Origin: Flavobacterium cucumis
GTDB lineage: Bacteria; Bacteroidota; Bacteroidia; Flavobacteriales; Flavobacteriaceae
NCBI RefSeq assembly: GCF_900148835.1
Contig: NZ_FRYK01000001.1
Coordinates: forward strand, 186,001-250,000
Direction: 5' to 3'
DNA length: 64,000 nucleotides
The position numbers and the translations under genes were made by a program. Of the stretch, positions 9,820 to 19,281 are shown one piece after another. Numbering within the stretch: position 1 is the first letter of the stretch; each line of letters starts with the position of its first letter. The notes under the pieces are model-generated. The model did no database searches, had not been told where the DNA came from, and was given only the letters and a program-made list of their open reading frames with translations.

Positions 9820-10479
9820 ATGTTAAGTAAAAGTTACAGTAATTTAATACTAGAAGCTGGCACTGATGAAGCTGGAAGAGGTTGTTTAGCAGGACCTGTA
9901 ACGGCAGCAGCAATTCTAATTCCTGACAATTTCAAGTTGAATCTTTTAAACGATTCGAAACAACTTTCTGAAAAGATTAGAGAAAAATTAAAACCTGAAA
10001 TAGAAAAGAAAGCTACTTCTTTTGCTATTTCCCACATTTACCCCAATGAAATTGACGATATTAACATCTTAAATGCCTCCATGAAAGCAATGCAGGAATG
10101 TATTTTACAACTTAACCCAATCCCTGAATACCTCATTGTTGATGGTAATCGTCCAATAAATGGAAAATTAGGAATGAAACAAAAAATAGGAAGAATTTTC
10201 ACAAAAGACGAAATCAACCTTTTAAAATCGATCCCAAATACCAGCATAATAAAGGGTGACAGCAAATATTTAAGTATTGCCGCTGCTTCAGTTTTAGCCA
10301 AAACCTATCGCGACGAATACATGAATAGAATTCATGAAGAATTTCCTATGTATAATTGGAAAAAAAACAAAGGATACCCTACAAAAGACCATAGGGAGGC
10401 AATCAAAAAATATGGTCCTTGTAGATATCACCGCTTGAGTTTTCGACTACTACCAGAACAATTAACTTTAGATTTGTGA
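9820..10479 (+). CDS. rnhB: Ribonuclease HII
   Basis: Cleaves the RNA strand of RNA-DNA hybrids and removes misincorporated ribonucleotides. The start of the protein carries the family signature [15 protein letters not shown] with the first catalytic acids (D and E). Further conserved blocks are LIVDGN with a catalytic aspartate and [21 protein letters not shown]. The length from the ATG at 9820 is 219 residues, normal for RNase HII. The ATG is preferred to the TTG at 9805, which belongs to the promoter box. It stands alone, convergent with lipB. Confidence 0.96.
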   Translation: MLSKSYSNLILEAGTDEAGRGCLAGPVTAAAILIPDNFKLNLLNDSKQLSEKIREKLKPEIEKKATSFAISHIYPNEIDDINILNASMKAMQECILQLNPIPEYLIVDGNRPINGKLGMKQKIGRIFTKDEINLLKSIPNTSIIKGDSKYLSIAAASVLAKTYRDEYMNRIHEEFPMYNWKKNKGYPTKDHREAIKKYGPCRYHRLSFRLLPEQLTLDL

Positions 10480-10486
10480 TTTGAAA

Positions 10487-11203
10487 TTAATGATTTTGGA
10501 ATTTAGAAGCAATAATCGCTGCCTCAAACAACTTTTGAAAATGTGTTAGGATTTTTTCTTTTACCTTTTGTTCGTCTACTTCTTGTTTTAATTCTACATG
10601 CATTGAAGTAACGGCTTTTCCTTTAATTCCACAGGGTATAATATTATCAAAATAACCCAAATCTGCATTAACATTTAATGCGAAACCGTGCATGGTTACC
10701 CAGCGTGATGCCCGAACTCCCATAGCACAAATTTTTCTTGCAAATGGTGTTCCAACATCAAACCAAACTCCAGTTTCTCCTTCGCTTCGAGTTCCGTTTA
10801 AACCGTATTCTGCTAGCGTTAGAATGATAGCTTCTTCTAAAAGACGTAGGTATTTATGAATGTCTGTAAAAAAATTTTCTAAATCTAAAATAGGATAACC
10901 CACGATTTGTCCCGGACCATGATAGGTAATATCGCCACCTCTATTGATTTTATAAAACGAAGCTCCTTTTGCTTCCAATTGTTTTTCTGAAAGCAATAAG
11001 TTTGAAATATCACCGCTTTTACCTAAAGTGTAAACATGAGGGTGTTCTACATATAAAAAATAATTTGGTGTAGCAATTGAAGTTTCCTCTATCCTATTTT
11101 GTACTTTAATATCTACAATTTCTTTGAATAATGCTTCTTGATAATCCCAAGTGTCTTTATAATCTTTTTTTCCTAAATCTAAAAGTTGGACTTCTTTATT
11201 CAT
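10487..11203 (-). CDS. lipB: Lipoyl(octanoyl) transferase
   Basis: Transfers octanoate from octanoyl-ACP to the lipoyl domains of E2 and H proteins, the first step of lipoate synthesis in the cytoplasm. Signature blocks are RGGDITYHGPGQIVGYPI, the lysine-containing ARKICAMGVR, WVTMHGFALNVN and the catalytic cysteine of IPCGIKGKAVTS. Its 238 residues fit the family. It is divergent from lysS, sharing the repeat-containing spacer, and has a TATCTTTG box 31 nt upstream of its ATG. It converges on rnhB with 7 nt between the genes. Confidence 0.96.
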   Translation of the reverse strand: MNKEVQLLDLGKKDYKDTWDYQEALFKEIVDIKVQNRIEETSIATPNYFLYVEHPHVYTLGKSGDISNLLLSEKQLEAKGASFYKINRGGDITYHGPGQIVGYPILDLENFFTDIHKYLRLLEEAIILTLAEYGLNGTRSEGETGVWFDVGTPFARKICAMGVRASRWVTMHGFALNVNADLGYFDNIIPCGIKGKAVTSMHVELKQEVDEQKVKEKILTHFQKLFEAAIIASKFQNH

Positions 11204-11234
11204 AGCAAACGAAATTGTGTTTTGTAAAGTGAAG

Positions 11235-11242
11235 CAAAGATA
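11235..11242 (-). promoter_or_regulatory. -7 promoter box TATCTTTG for lipB
   Basis: Minus-strand exact TAnnTTTG match, 31 nt before the lipB ATG. Confidence 0.6.
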
Positions 11243-11283
11243 CGAATAGTTTTTCGATGTTTGGAATATGGAAAATTTAAAAA

Positions 11284-11406
11284 AACTTGAAACCTGAAAC
11301 CTGAAACTTGAAACCTGAAACTTGAAACCTGAAACTTGAAACCTGAAACTTGAAACCTGAAACTTGAAACCTGAAACTTGAAACCTGAAACTTTTGAACT
11401 TGAAAC
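11284..11406. repeat. 14-bp tandem repeat (GAAACCTGAAACTT) in the lipB-lysS spacer
   Basis: About eight near-identical copies of the 14-base unit GAAACCTGAAACTT, itself two related 7-mers (GAAACCT, GAAACTT). The array ends about 10 bases before the -7 box of lysS, and a TTTTG at 11392-11396 in its last, altered unit sits 19 nt from that box, the right distance for the -33 element. A frame is open through the array on the minus strand only because the repeat lacks stops; the resulting peptide is a low-complexity string and I do not call it a gene. Confidence 0.95.
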
Positions 11407-11423
11407 AAAATAAATTATCTTTG
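11394..11423 (+). promoter_or_regulatory. lysS promoter: TTG-N19-TATCTTTG
   Basis: The -7 box TATCTTTG is at 11416-11423 and TTG (within TTTTG) is at 11394-11396, with 19 nt between them. The ATG of lysS is 19 nt downstream of the box. The -33 part lies in the edge of the tandem repeat. Confidence 0.75.
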
Positions 11424-11442
11424 CACCCTTAAATAAAATACT

Positions 11443-13140
11443 ATGCAACTTTCGGAACAAGAAATCATTAGAAGAGACAAATTAAACGCTTTGCGTGAAC
11501 TTGGAATTAACCCTTATCCAGCAGATTTATTTCCTGTGAACCACACTTCTAAACAAGTGAAGGAGAATTTTCAGGAAGGAAAGAAGGTTATTTTGGCTGG
11601 ACGTTTGATGAGTGTTCGTGATCAAGGAAAAGCTGCATTCGCTGAATTACAAGATAGCGAAGGTAGAATGCAATTGTATTTTAATAGAGATGTTATTTGC
11701 ACAAGTGAAGACAAAACACTTTACAACCAAGTTTTTAGAAAATTAACTGATTTAGGAGATTTCATAGGAATAGAAGGCGAATTGTTCACTACAAAAGTTG
11801 GTGCACAATGTGTTCAAGTTACCGATTTCAAAATATTAAGTAAAACTTTAAAACCGCTTCCTTTACCCAAAACAGATGAATCGGGAAATGTGTATGATGC
11901 TTTTACCGATCCAGAATTACGTTACCGTATGCGCTACGTAGATTTAGTCGTGAATCCGCAAGTGAAAGAGGTTTTCATGAAAAGAACCAAATTGTTCACC
12001 GCTATGCGAACGTTTTTCAATGAAGCGGGTTATATGGAAGTAGAAACTCCGGTTTTACAATCGATTCCCGGAGGAGCAGCTGCTCGTCCTTTTATTACAC
12101 ATCATAACAGTTTAGATATTCCATTATACATGCGAATTGCTAACGAATTATATCTGAAAAGATTAATCGTGGGTGGATTTGACGGTGTTTATGAATTTTC
12201 AAAAAACTTTCGTAACGAAGGAATGGACAGAACGCACAATCCAGAATTTACCGCAATGGAAATTTATGTAGCATACAAAGACTACAATTGGATGATGGAA
12301 ATGACCGAAAATTTATTAGAATATTGCGCTTTACAAGTAAACGGAACCACTGAAGCTACTTTTGGAGAACACAAAGTAAACTTCAAAGCACCCTACGCAA
12401 GAGTAAGCATGACTGAAGCTATTAAACAATTTACTGGTTTTGATATTACTGGAAAATCGGAAGATGAATTGCGTGAAGCAGCTAAATCTATGGGAATCGA
12501 AGTTGACGATACCATGGGTAAAGGAAAATTAATTGATGAAATTTTTGGCGAGAAATGTGAAGGTAATTTTATTCAACCCACCTTTATTACCGATTACCCG
12601 AAAGAAATGTCTCCTTTGTGCAAATCACACCGCAATAATCCAGAATTAACGGAACGTTTTGAATTAATGGTTTGCGGTAAAGAAATAGCTAACGCCTATT
12701 CCGAATTAAACGATCCAATTGATCAACGTGAGCGTTTCGAAGCTCAAATGGCTTTAGCCGCAAAAGGTGATGACGAAGCAAACGGAATTATCGATGAAGA
12801 TTTTTTAAGAGCTTTGGAATATGGAATGCCTCCAACATCTGGTTTAGGAATTGGAATGGACCGATTAATTATGTTTTTAACGAATAATCAATCGATTCAA
12901 GAAGTGTTGTTCTTCCCACAAATGCGACCTGAGAAAAAAGGTCCAGAATTAACTGAGGATGAAAAACATATTATTGAAGTTTTAAAAGCTAACGAAGGTA
13001 TATCTATTGGTGAATTAAAAACAAAATCAGAATTAAGCGGTAAAAAATGGGATGCAGCAAGTAAAAGCTTAAGCAAGCATGGTTTAATGCGAGTTATTGT
13101 TGATGGAGAAAATAAAATTGCTGAATACTTGGGAAAATAA
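11443..13140 (+). CDS. lysS: Lysyl-tRNA synthetase (class II)
   Basis: Charges tRNA-Lys with lysine. The protein has an N-terminal OB-fold anticodon-binding domain (about 55-145) and a class II catalytic core: motif 1 near FMKRTKLFTAMRTFF, motif 2 FRNEGMDRTHNPEFT and motif 3 GLGIGMDRLIMFL near 470. At 565 residues it is longer than the ~500-residue enterobacterial enzyme: from about 505 there is an extension with helical, winged-helix-like content (GISIGELKTKSELSGKKWD), as I recall for Bacteroidota LysRS. Start at the ATG 19 nt after the -7 box. Followed by a strong terminator. Confidence 0.97.
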   Translation: MQLSEQEIIRRDKLNALRELGINPYPADLFPVNHTSKQVKENFQEGKKVILAGRLMSVRDQGKAAFAELQDSEGRMQLYFNRDVICTSEDKTLYNQVFRKLTDLGDFIGIEGELFTTKVGAQCVQVTDFKILSKTLKPLPLPKTDESGNVYDAFTDPELRYRMRYVDLVVNPQVKEVFMKRTKLFTAMRTFFNEAGYMEVETPVLQSIPGGAAARPFITHHNSLDIPLYMRIANELYLKRLIVGGFDGVYEFSKNFRNEGMDRTHNPEFTAMEIYVAYKDYNWMMEMTENLLEYCALQVNGTTEATFGEHKVNFKAPYARVSMTEAIKQFTGFDITGKSEDELREAAKSMGIEVDDTMGKGKLIDEIFGEKCEGNFIQPTFITDYPKEMSPLCKSHRNNPELTERFELMVCGKEIANAYSELNDPIDQRERFEAQMALAAKGDDEANGIIDEDFLRALEYGMPPTSGLGIGMDRLIMFLTNNQSIQEVLFFPQMRPEKKGPELTEDEKHIIEVLKANEGISIGELKTKSELSGKKWDAASKSLSKHGLMRVIVDGENKIAEYLGK

Positions 13141-13159
13141 ACTTTTATAAAGATCAAAA

Positions 13160-13197
13160 AAAAAAGCGAAACTTCCATTATAGAGTTTCGCTTTTTT
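13160..13197 (+). terminator. Rho-independent terminator after lysS
   Basis: A 14-bp perfect stem (AAAAAAGCGAAACT / AGTTTCGCTTTTTT) with a 10-nt loop; the right arm ends in a T run. It lies 20 nt beyond the lysS stop. Confidence 0.9.
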
Positions 13198-13259
13198 GTT
13201 TCAAATTAAACCTTTTCATTTTTTTAATATCTTATCAATAACCTTTAAATAGAAAAAAG

Positions 13260-13706
13260 ATGAAAAAATTGATTTTAACAACAACTCTATTCGTATCTAC
13301 ACTAACATTTGCACAAGAGGGAAAGAAAAGCGGAGAAAAATTGACTCAAGAGCAACAAACAGAATTGCAAGTAAAAAACATGACGCTTCAATTAGATTTA
13401 GATGAAAAACAACAAAAGGAAATAAAATCCATACTTGTAGAACAAAACAAAAAAAGAGAAGCTAAAATTGCCGCACTGAAGAAGAGAAAAGAAAAAGGAG
13501 ATACACTATCGGCTGATGAAAAGTTTGCAATTAAAAATGAAATGCTTGATGATCAAATTGAAAAAAAAGCTCAAATGAGAAAAGTTTTGAAGCCAGAACA
13601 ATTTCTTAAATGGGAACAAAACCTTGAAAACAGAAGAGAAAAAAGGAATATCAAGAGACAAAAAGGAATGATAAAAAGAAAAAAAGCAGAATCAATCGAA
13701 AAATAG
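13260..13706 (+). CDS. Small secreted, charged helical protein (Spy-like)
   Basis: A 148-residue protein with a clear signal peptide (MKKLILTTTLFVSTLTFAQ) and a highly charged, almost wholly helical mature part. It contains LTQEQQTELQVKNMTLQLDLDEKQQKEI and later LKPEQFLKWEQ; the L-x-x-x-Q pattern recalls LTXXQ/Spy-like periplasmic proteins that bind unfolded proteins or respond to envelope stress. The C-terminus is very rich in Lys and Arg. The function is inferred only from this pattern. The next gene, 72 nt downstream, also encodes a small secreted helical protein with some similarity in layout. Confidence 0.7.
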   Translation: MKKLILTTTLFVSTLTFAQEGKKSGEKLTQEQQTELQVKNMTLQLDLDEKQQKEIKSILVEQNKKREAKIAALKKRKEKGDTLSADEKFAIKNEMLDDQIEKKAQMRKVLKPEQFLKWEQNLENRREKRNIKRQKGMIKRKKAESIEK

Positions 13707-13742
13707 TTTCCTTGTTTTTTTGGGTTGTCTAAAAAATTCTAT

Positions 13743-13750
13743 TATATTTG
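13743..13750 (+). promoter_or_regulatory. -7 promoter box TATATTTG
   Basis: Exact TAnnTTTG match 28 nt before the ATG at 13779. Confidence 0.5.
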
Positions 13751-13778
13751 GTTTCAAAGAACTACAAAAAACATTATA

Positions 13779-14102
13779 ATGAAAAAATTACTTTTACTAC
13801 TTTCTTTACTTTTTGGTTTTACAACCGCTATGTTTTCTCAAGAGGTTAACATTGAAAGTTTAGCAAAAAAAGATACTGCTGAATTAACTCAAGCACTAAA
13901 ATTAAATGATGAGCTTTCAGCCAAAGTATACGATGTGTTTTTACACAAACATAAATCTTTAACCCTTCTTAATCTTTCAAACGAAGAAAAAAAAGATTTA
14001 TATAAAAGAACCAAAAAAAACATAAAAGAAATGCTAGGAAAACCTGAGTTAATTCTTTTAGAAAAAAATAGCGCATTATTTAACAAGCTAACTTCTGAAT
14101 AA
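13779..14102 (+). CDS. Small secreted helical protein of unknown function
   Basis: A 107-residue protein starting with a signal peptide (MKKLLLLLSLLFGFTTAMFSQ). The mature part of about 85 residues is helical and charged, with DTAELTQALKLNDELSAKVYDVF resembling the substrate-facing helices of the Spy-like neighbour. The start is placed at the ATG at 13779 because it begins a textbook signal peptide and lies downstream of the TATATTTG box; an upstream TTG would add 18 unrelated residues. I do not recognise a named family. Its stop codon overlaps the terminator shared with hemL. Confidence 0.65.
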   Translation: MKKLLLLLSLLFGFTTAMFSQEVNIESLAKKDTAELTQALKLNDELSAKVYDVFLHKHKSLTLLNLSNEEKKDLYKRTKKNIKEMLGKPELILLEKNSALFNKLTSE

Positions 14103-14132
14103 AAATAAACCCGCAATTGCGGGTTTATTTTT
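14101..14132. terminator. Bidirectional terminator between convergent genes
   Basis: A 32-bp perfect palindrome (left arm AAAAATAAACCCGCAA) rich in A on the left and T on the right, so it works in both directions. It overlaps the stop codons of both the small secreted protein and hemL. Confidence 0.85.
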
Positions 14133-15418
14133 TATAATTCTTTTGCTGTCTCCTGAATTGCAGCAATAGTAAAATCAAGGTCTTCATAGGTTAATGCATC
14201 GGTAATAAACCAAGTTTCATATGCAGATGGAGCTATATATATTCCACGTTTCAATAATCCGTGGAAAAATTTCTTAAAAGTCTCATTATCTCCGCTTTTA
14301 GCAGTAGTAAAATCATAAACTGGATTCGCATCAAAATGAACAGATATCATAGAACCCACACGATTAATGGTAAACACTACGTTAGCATCGGTTAATACTT
14401 TTTGAATTCCGCTTTCTAAATAAGCTGTTTTTTCTTCTAATCGAGAAAAAATTCCAGGATCTGTATTTAAAGCCTTTAGCATTTCATAACCTGCAGCCAT
14501 TGCTAATGGGTTTCCAGACAAAGTTCCTGCTTGATAAATAGGACCCAATGGCGCCAAGTGATTCATGATCTCTTCTCGAGCAGCAAAAGCTCCTACAGGC
14601 AAACCGCCACCGATTACTTTTCCAAAACAAACAATATCAGCTTGAATTCCGTATAATTCTTGTACTCCACCTTTTGCTAAGCGGAATCCCGTCATTACCT
14701 CATCAAAAATTAACAATGTACCATTCTCCGAACAAACACTTCGTAAAGCTTCTAAGAATCCTTTTGCTGGTGGAATACAGCCCATATTTCCCGCAACAGG
14801 CTCAACTATAATAGCCGCAATTTGGTTTTTGTTGGCCTCAAAAAGTGCTTTTACATTTTCAATATCGTTATAGGAAGCCAATAACGTATCTTTTGCTGTT
14901 CCTTCGGTTACTCCTGGACTATTTGGCATACCAAATGTGCTTAAACCGCTTCCTGCTGCAATTAAAAACGAATCGGAATGACCGTGATAACAACCCGAGA
15001 ATTTAATGATTTTATCGCGCTTAGTGTAACCTCTTGCCAAACGAATAGCACTCATACACGCCTCGGTACCAGAATTAACAAAACGAATTTTATCAATATT
15101 TGGAACCATAGAAACGGCCAATTGAGCAATTTCTGTTTCTAACGCTGTTGGCATTCCGAAAGAAGTTCCTTTTTTAGCTTTTTCAACTACTGCATTGACC
15201 ACAGGTTCATAAGCGTGCCCCAAAATCATAGGCCCCCATGAATTGATATAATCAATCAAACGATTTCCATCTTCATCATATAAATAAGCTCCTTTGGCTT
15301 CTTTTACAAATATGGGAGTCCCACCAACTCCTTTGAATGCTCTAACTGGTGAATTTACACCTCCAGGTATTACTTTATTTGCCTCAACAAATAATTCGCT
15401 ACTTCTCTTATATAACAT
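14132..15418 (-). CDS. hemL: Glutamate-1-semialdehyde 2,1-aminomutase
   Basis: A PLP enzyme converting glutamate-1-semialdehyde into 5-aminolevulinate in the C5 heme pathway. The protein shows the class III aminotransferase layout: N-terminal [38 protein letters not shown], cofactor-contact block [10 protein letters not shown], and PLP lysine in [15 protein letters not shown] near residue 265. It is 428 residues, the usual length. Its ATG shares one base with the stop of the preceding glucosaminidase gene (TAATG), so the two are translationally coupled. Confidence 0.97.
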   Translation of the reverse strand: MLYKRSSELFVEANKVIPGGVNSPVRAFKGVGGTPIFVKEAKGAYLYDEDGNRLIDYINSWGPMILGHAYEPVVNAVVEKAKKGTSFGMPTALETEIAQLAVSMVPNIDKIRFVNSGTEACMSAIRLARGYTKRDKIIKFSGCYHGHSDSFLIAAGSGLSTFGMPNSPGVTEGTAKDTLLASYNDIENVKALFEANKNQIAAIIVEPVAGNMGCIPPAKGFLEALRSVCSENGTLLIFDEVMTGFRLAKGGVQELYGIQADIVCFGKVIGGGLPVGAFAAREEIMNHLAPLGPIYQAGTLSGNPLAMAAGYEMLKALNTDPGIFSRLEEKTAYLESGIQKVLTDANVVFTINRVGSMISVHFDANPVYDFTTAKSGDNETFKKFFHGLLKRGIYIAPSAYETWFITDALTYEDLDFTIAAIQETAKEL

Positions 15419-16269
15419 TATTTAATTTTTATTTTCTGTCCAACATTGATTGCATTATCTGACAAATCGTTTATTTTTTTTAAATCTTCAACAGAAAGAT
15501 TAAACTTTCTAGATAATGAGTAAAGTGTATCTCCTTGCTGTATGGTATAGAAACCTGTTGAGCTCTCCGACAAAACATCTTTTTTTACAGGTTTAAAATC
15601 CCGACTTAATACTTCATTATCAAATTTATACAATTCAAAACGCTCAATAATCCCTATTAATTTATTAGGGTATTTATTATCAGTTGCATATCCTGCCGCT
15701 TTCAATCCTTTGGCCCAAGCTTCATAATCTCCCTTATCTAATTTAAATAAACTTGCATAGCGACTTCTAGAAGTTAAAAAATAAGAATGATCTCGATAGG
15801 ATTCGGATGGATGGTTGTACTTTCGAAAACACTCTTGTGCAGCATCATCATCATGCCTTACACTTTCTCCTGTCCAACCTGTATGACATTTTATTCCAAA
15901 ATGATTATTAGCAGTTTGTGCTAACTTTCCTTTTCCAGCCCCTGACTCTAGTATCCCTTGTGCTAAAGTTATACTAGCTGGAATACCGTGTTCTTTCATG
16001 TTGCTTTTAGCAATCTCTTGAAAACTTGCAATATAAAATCTAATCTCTTGTTCATACGTTCTAACATTAGAAGTCGCTTCTAATTGAACCTCTTTATCAC
16101 TATCCCCTTTGGTAGTTTTTGTTGAAGTTTTTGGTTGAGATGTAATAACCTCCGTCCCCTTTTTGGTTTTAGTAGCAGTTTTAGTTTTTGAAGTACTAAC
16201 AACAGATCGTGAACTGTTGCAACTCGCTATAAAAAGAACCAATAAAAATAAGGCTGCTTTTTTACTCAT
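15418..16269 (-). CDS. LysM-containing glucosaminidase lipoprotein (GH73)
   Basis: A cell-wall hydrolase of the mannosyl-glycoprotein endo-beta-N-acetylglucosaminidase (GH73, FlgJ-like) type. It has a lipoprotein signal peptide (lipobox IASC), a Lys/Thr-rich linker, and a catalytic domain from about 75 to 215. That domain carries the acid glutamate in [14 protein letters not shown] and blocks [14 protein letters not shown] and [11 protein letters not shown]-terminal LysM domain ([17 protein letters not shown] onward) binds peptidoglycan. It overlaps the upstream PLP gene by 8 nt and hemL by 1 nt, forming a tight three-gene unit. Confidence 0.9.
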   Translation of the reverse strand: MSKKAALFLLVLFIASCNSSRSVVSTSKTKTATKTKKGTEVITSQPKTSTKTTKGDSDKEVQLEATSNVRTYEQEIRFYIASFQEIAKSNMKEHGIPASITLAQGILESGAGKGKLAQTANNHFGIKCHTGWTGESVRHDDDAAQECFRKYNHPSESYRDHSYFLTSRSRYASLFKLDKGDYEAWAKGLKAAGYATDNKYPNKLIGIIERFELYKFDNEVLSRDFKPVKKDVLSESSTGFYTIQQGDTLYSLSRKFNLSVEDLKKINDLSDNAINVGQKIKIK

Positions 16270-17173
16270 TGTATTGTATTATTTCTTTATTTTTCTTTCT
16301 TAAAAACTCATTCATCCCCTGAATACCTTGCAAACCTCCGGTATGAATAGCTAAAATTTTCGAACCCGGTTTAAAATATCCTTTAAGAATTAAATCACAA
16401 ATACCAAACATCATTTTAGCTGTATATACAGGATCTAATGGAATTTTTGTTTGCATGTAAAATTGATTCATAAAGCAAATTAATTCTTCTGTAACTTTTC
16501 CATATCCACCAAAATGATAGTCAGAATTTATGTTCCAATTTTCTTTCTTTACAAAATTACGAATTACATCAGATAAAAAATCACCTTTTAATGAAGAAAA
16601 TCCAATATTTTCTTGATTTTCATTGGAAGAATTTATAATTCCTGATATTGTTCCTCCTGTCCCCATTGCGCAACATACGTAATCAAATGCCATTTTATCT
16701 TCTTCTGTTAAAATTTCTTCACACCCCTTTATGGCAAAATCGTTTGTTCCTCCTTCTGGTATTAAATAAAAATCTCCGAAAAGTTCATTTAATTTTTTTA
16801 AGAAAGTTTCATCTGCTTTATTCCGAAAAGTAGTCCTATCAACAAAATGCAACAGCATTTGGTGTTTTCTAGCAAACCGAAGAGAGGCATTATCCTCAAT
16901 TTGACTAACAAGTTCTTCCCCTCGAATTACACCTATTGTTCGAAAACCATTAGCTCTTCCAGCAGCTGCAACAGCAACTATATGGTTGGAAAAAGCTCCA
17001 CCAAAAGTTAATAATGTATGGCACCCGCTTCTTTTTGCTTCTTGCAAATTATACTTTAACTTCCTATATTTATTACCAGAGATGACAGGATGAAGCAAAT
17101 CTTCTCTTTTTATATAGAGTTCGATTTGGTTTGGAAACTGTATTTTTACTTTTTGATTTAGACTTTTTTCCAT
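16262..17173 (-). CDS. PLP-dependent deaminase/desulfhydrase (ACC deaminase / D-cysteine desulfhydrase family)
   Basis: A 303-residue fold-type II PLP enzyme. The N-terminus has IKREDLLHPVISGNKYRKL with the PLP lysine in SGNKYRK near residue 36, then LTFGGAFSNHIVAVAAAG, and the glycine loop AMGTGGTISG near 170. The end (ILAIHTGGLQGIQG) is characteristic of the ACC deaminase/D-cysteine desulfhydrase family. Most bacterial members act on D-cysteine or small amino acids; true ACC deaminase activity cannot be inferred. First gene of the overlapping trio with the glucosaminidase and hemL. Just upstream is the terminator of the preceding T9SS gene, so the trio's promoter must lie in or near that short spacer. 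Confidence 0.85.
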   Translation of the reverse strand: MEKSLNQKVKIQFPNQIELYIKREDLLHPVISGNKYRKLKYNLQEAKRSGCHTLLTFGGAFSNHIVAVAAAGRANGFRTIGVIRGEELVSQIEDNASLRFARKHQMLLHFVDRTTFRNKADETFLKKLNELFGDFYLIPEGGTNDFAIKGCEEILTEEDKMAFDYVCCAMGTGGTISGIINSSNENQENIGFSSLKGDFLSDVIRNFVKKENWNINSDYHFGGYGKVTEELICFMNQFYMQTKIPLDPVYTAKMMFGICDLILKGYFKPGSKILAIHTGGLQGIQGMNEFLRKKNKEIIQYNE

Positions 17174-17200
17174 AAAAAAAGCAGCTTATTTAGCTGCTTT
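17174..17200 (-). terminator. Terminator of the T9SS-secreted protein gene
   Basis: A 9-bp stem (AAAGCAGCT / AGCTGCTTT) with a 5-nt loop; on the minus strand it is followed by TTTTTTT. It lies 22 nt past the stop at 17222. Confidence 0.8.
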
Positions 17201-17221
17201 CAAATATACTATAATAGTTTT

Positions 17222-19069
17222 TTATTTTTTATAAATCGAAACTTTTTTACTCAATTCTAAATTATCCGAAGTAATTGCTTTTACAACATATATTCCATCA
17301 CTCAAATTTGATGTAGAAAATTCGTAGGTATTATTTGTTCCTAAATTTTGTTGCATCATTACTAATTTTCCTGTGATATCATACAAAGATAGAGAAGCAA
17401 TCTCTTTATTAAAGGTATTTGCTATTGTTAAAAGCCCTGAAATATTGTTTTGATATACATTAAATATAGACGCTACCTCGTCTGGGGTTGTTAACGTTTC
17501 ATCTGTATTCTTAAAAGTGATTTCAAATCTCGTTTTGTTGTTACCCGCTGGCAATTGCATATCAAAAAATCCATTTTTAATATCATGGTAAATTTGTGTC
17601 TCTTTATCATAAAGGTATACATTTTGATTGGCATCAAAATTAGACACTTCTTTAACCTGAATTTTGAAATTTGCAGGCTGTGCACATCTAAACCCAACAG
17701 GAATTCTTTTGTCTATATCAAACTTTACAGCGGTTGCTATATACTCAAATGGCCTATCTGCTAGTACATAATAAAACTCATTAGCTTCTGATGAAGGAGA
17801 TTGACCATCTGCACCATAGTCAAATCCATCAGTAGCATTGTCTAAAAAAGCAATTGTAGTAGGACGAACTCCAATATTGTTGTACATGGCGTGTATTCTA
17901 ATGTAAGGTGCAGTTGTTCGTTTAATTTGCGTGTAGTCTATACCTGCTACATTTGGAATTTCGGGGAAATATTCAGAAGACTCTTCGTTTTGGTTTTCTG
18001 TTGTATTATTGTTTGAAGTAATTCTTGCAAATTGAGAATTGTTAACCGCACCTTCTCTTCTGTAGACACGGAAACTATTTTTCATGGTAACATTTCCATT
18101 CGCTCTACCTCTAACCATGAAACCTTGTCCAATTGGAACAAACCTTCTTTCGTAAAATGAACCTGTTCCTCCCGTTAACGGACCGTTATTACCCGAAGCA
18201 TCAACACTCGTAAAAGCCGCTGGCGTGTAAATCCCTGTTGCTGGATTGAAAATACCGTACCCCCCCTGATATTGTGCTAGTGTGTGTGTATTTATGGGTA
18301 CTTGTTCATAAAAATAAGCTTGTCCATTGATAACACTTGCATTATCTGGATCCATTAAAAAGGCATATAAATCAATGGCACTTGGATAAGGATTTCCAAT
18401 CAATGTTGAATTTGCATTTGCCACTGGCATTACTATAGTACCATCATTCGGTTTTCCTCTAAAATCATAACGTTGTCCACTGCCGCTGTTGTTTTGAATT
18501 CCTTCTAACGGATGGGCTATTGTTGTATCAGTTCCTCCTGTTCCTTTCATAGAAAAACCTTCACCTGGATTAATAGCAGTAGCACTTCCTACAAAAGACC
18601 ACTGACCGTATGAACTAGCTGTAATAAATCGCCAGATCCAATAAGGCGCTATAGCTAAAGGATTGGCTGTTCCATTGTAATTGTTATTTGGTAAAATTAT
18701 TGCTGGATTGCTAGTGGTTATTCCCGTAGGTTGATGTAACATAGTTATCCCAAAAGGTTCATTTCCTGGTGTCCCAGACGCATTTCCTACAGGGGAACAC
18801 CAATAGTTATATTGAAAATTATTAACTGTACCTTCTTGATAAACAGACAACTTACCCTCTCCTTTGTTTACTCCTAACCCTGCACCTCCTTGAAGAAGTT
18901 GCGAATTGTTTCTTAAAAATAAATTTCCATTGTTTTGTAAATCAACATCTTGTTTTACATACAAGAATTGATTGTTTACAAAAACAAAACTATTTGGACT
19001 AACATACAATTGTGAATAAGAAAAAAAAGCGGTAAAAAGCAAGCAAGTAATAAATAAAAATCTATTCAT
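17222..19069 (-). CDS. Large secreted protein with T9SS type A sorting domain
   Basis: About 615 residues. It has a signal peptide (MNRFLFITCLLFTAFFSYSQ) and a long beta-rich passenger with the block NYWCSPVGN and later LIGNPYPSAIDLYAFL, a module shared with the divergent neighbour at 19431. The C-terminal T9SS type A sorting domain spans the last ~80 residues: FNVYQNNISGLL, IASLSLYDITGKLV, YEFSTSNLSDGIYVVKA and final KKVSIYKK. It should be exported by the type IX system and held at or released from the surface. The ATG at 19069 is chosen; the in-frame TTG at 19099 is part of a TATCTTTG promoter box. The passenger function is unknown. Confidence 0.85.
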   Translation of the reverse strand: MNRFLFITCLLFTAFFSYSQLYVSPNSFVFVNNQFLYVKQDVDLQNNGNLFLRNNSQLLQGGAGLGVNKGEGKLSVYQEGTVNNFQYNYWCSPVGNASGTPGNEPFGITMLHQPTGITTSNPAIILPNNNYNGTANPLAIAPYWIWRFITASSYGQWSFVGSATAINPGEGFSMKGTGGTDTTIAHPLEGIQNNSGSGQRYDFRGKPNDGTIVMPVANANSTLIGNPYPSAIDLYAFLMDPDNASVINGQAYFYEQVPINTHTLAQYQGGYGIFNPATGIYTPAAFTSVDASGNNGPLTGGTGSFYERRFVPIGQGFMVRGRANGNVTMKNSFRVYRREGAVNNSQFARITSNNNTTENQNEESSEYFPEIPNVAGIDYTQIKRTTAPYIRIHAMYNNIGVRPTTIAFLDNATDGFDYGADGQSPSSEANEFYYVLADRPFEYIATAVKFDIDKRIPVGFRCAQPANFKIQVKEVSNFDANQNVYLYDKETQIYHDIKNGFFDMQLPAGNNKTRFEITFKNTDETLTTPDEVASIFNVYQNNISGLLTIANTFNKEIASLSLYDITGKLVMMQQNLGTNNTYEFSTSNLSDGIYVVKAITSDNLELSKKVSIYKK

Positions 19070-19096
19070 AAAACTGAATCTTAGTAAATTAGGTTG

Positions 19097-19104
19097 CAAA
19101 GATA
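19097..19104 (-). promoter_or_regulatory. -7 promoter box TATCTTTG for the T9SS protein
   Basis: Minus-strand exact match, 27 nt before the ATG at 19069. Its TTG is in frame with the gene. Confidence 0.65.
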
Positions 19105-19281
19105 ATAGTTTAAAAAAAATATAAAACAGTTATTACTCAAAACTTACCACTTATTAACTGAAATTTACCATTTATTATTTTAAAAAATACATATTTAATA
19201 AATTTTTTCTTATATATAAAATGTTAAATAAATTAACAAAAGTGCTTTTCATCGATTTAATAAATCAACTTGTCGGTAATT

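Noticed and set aside
11284..11406. CRISPR array
   Set aside because: Units are 14 bp and contiguous with no unique spacers; no cas gene nearby.
11200..11460. Minus-strand open frame over the 14-bp repeat
   Set aside because: Its product is a translated tandem repeat (SGFKFQVS-like), it covers both the lipB and lysS promoters, and no start signal is present.
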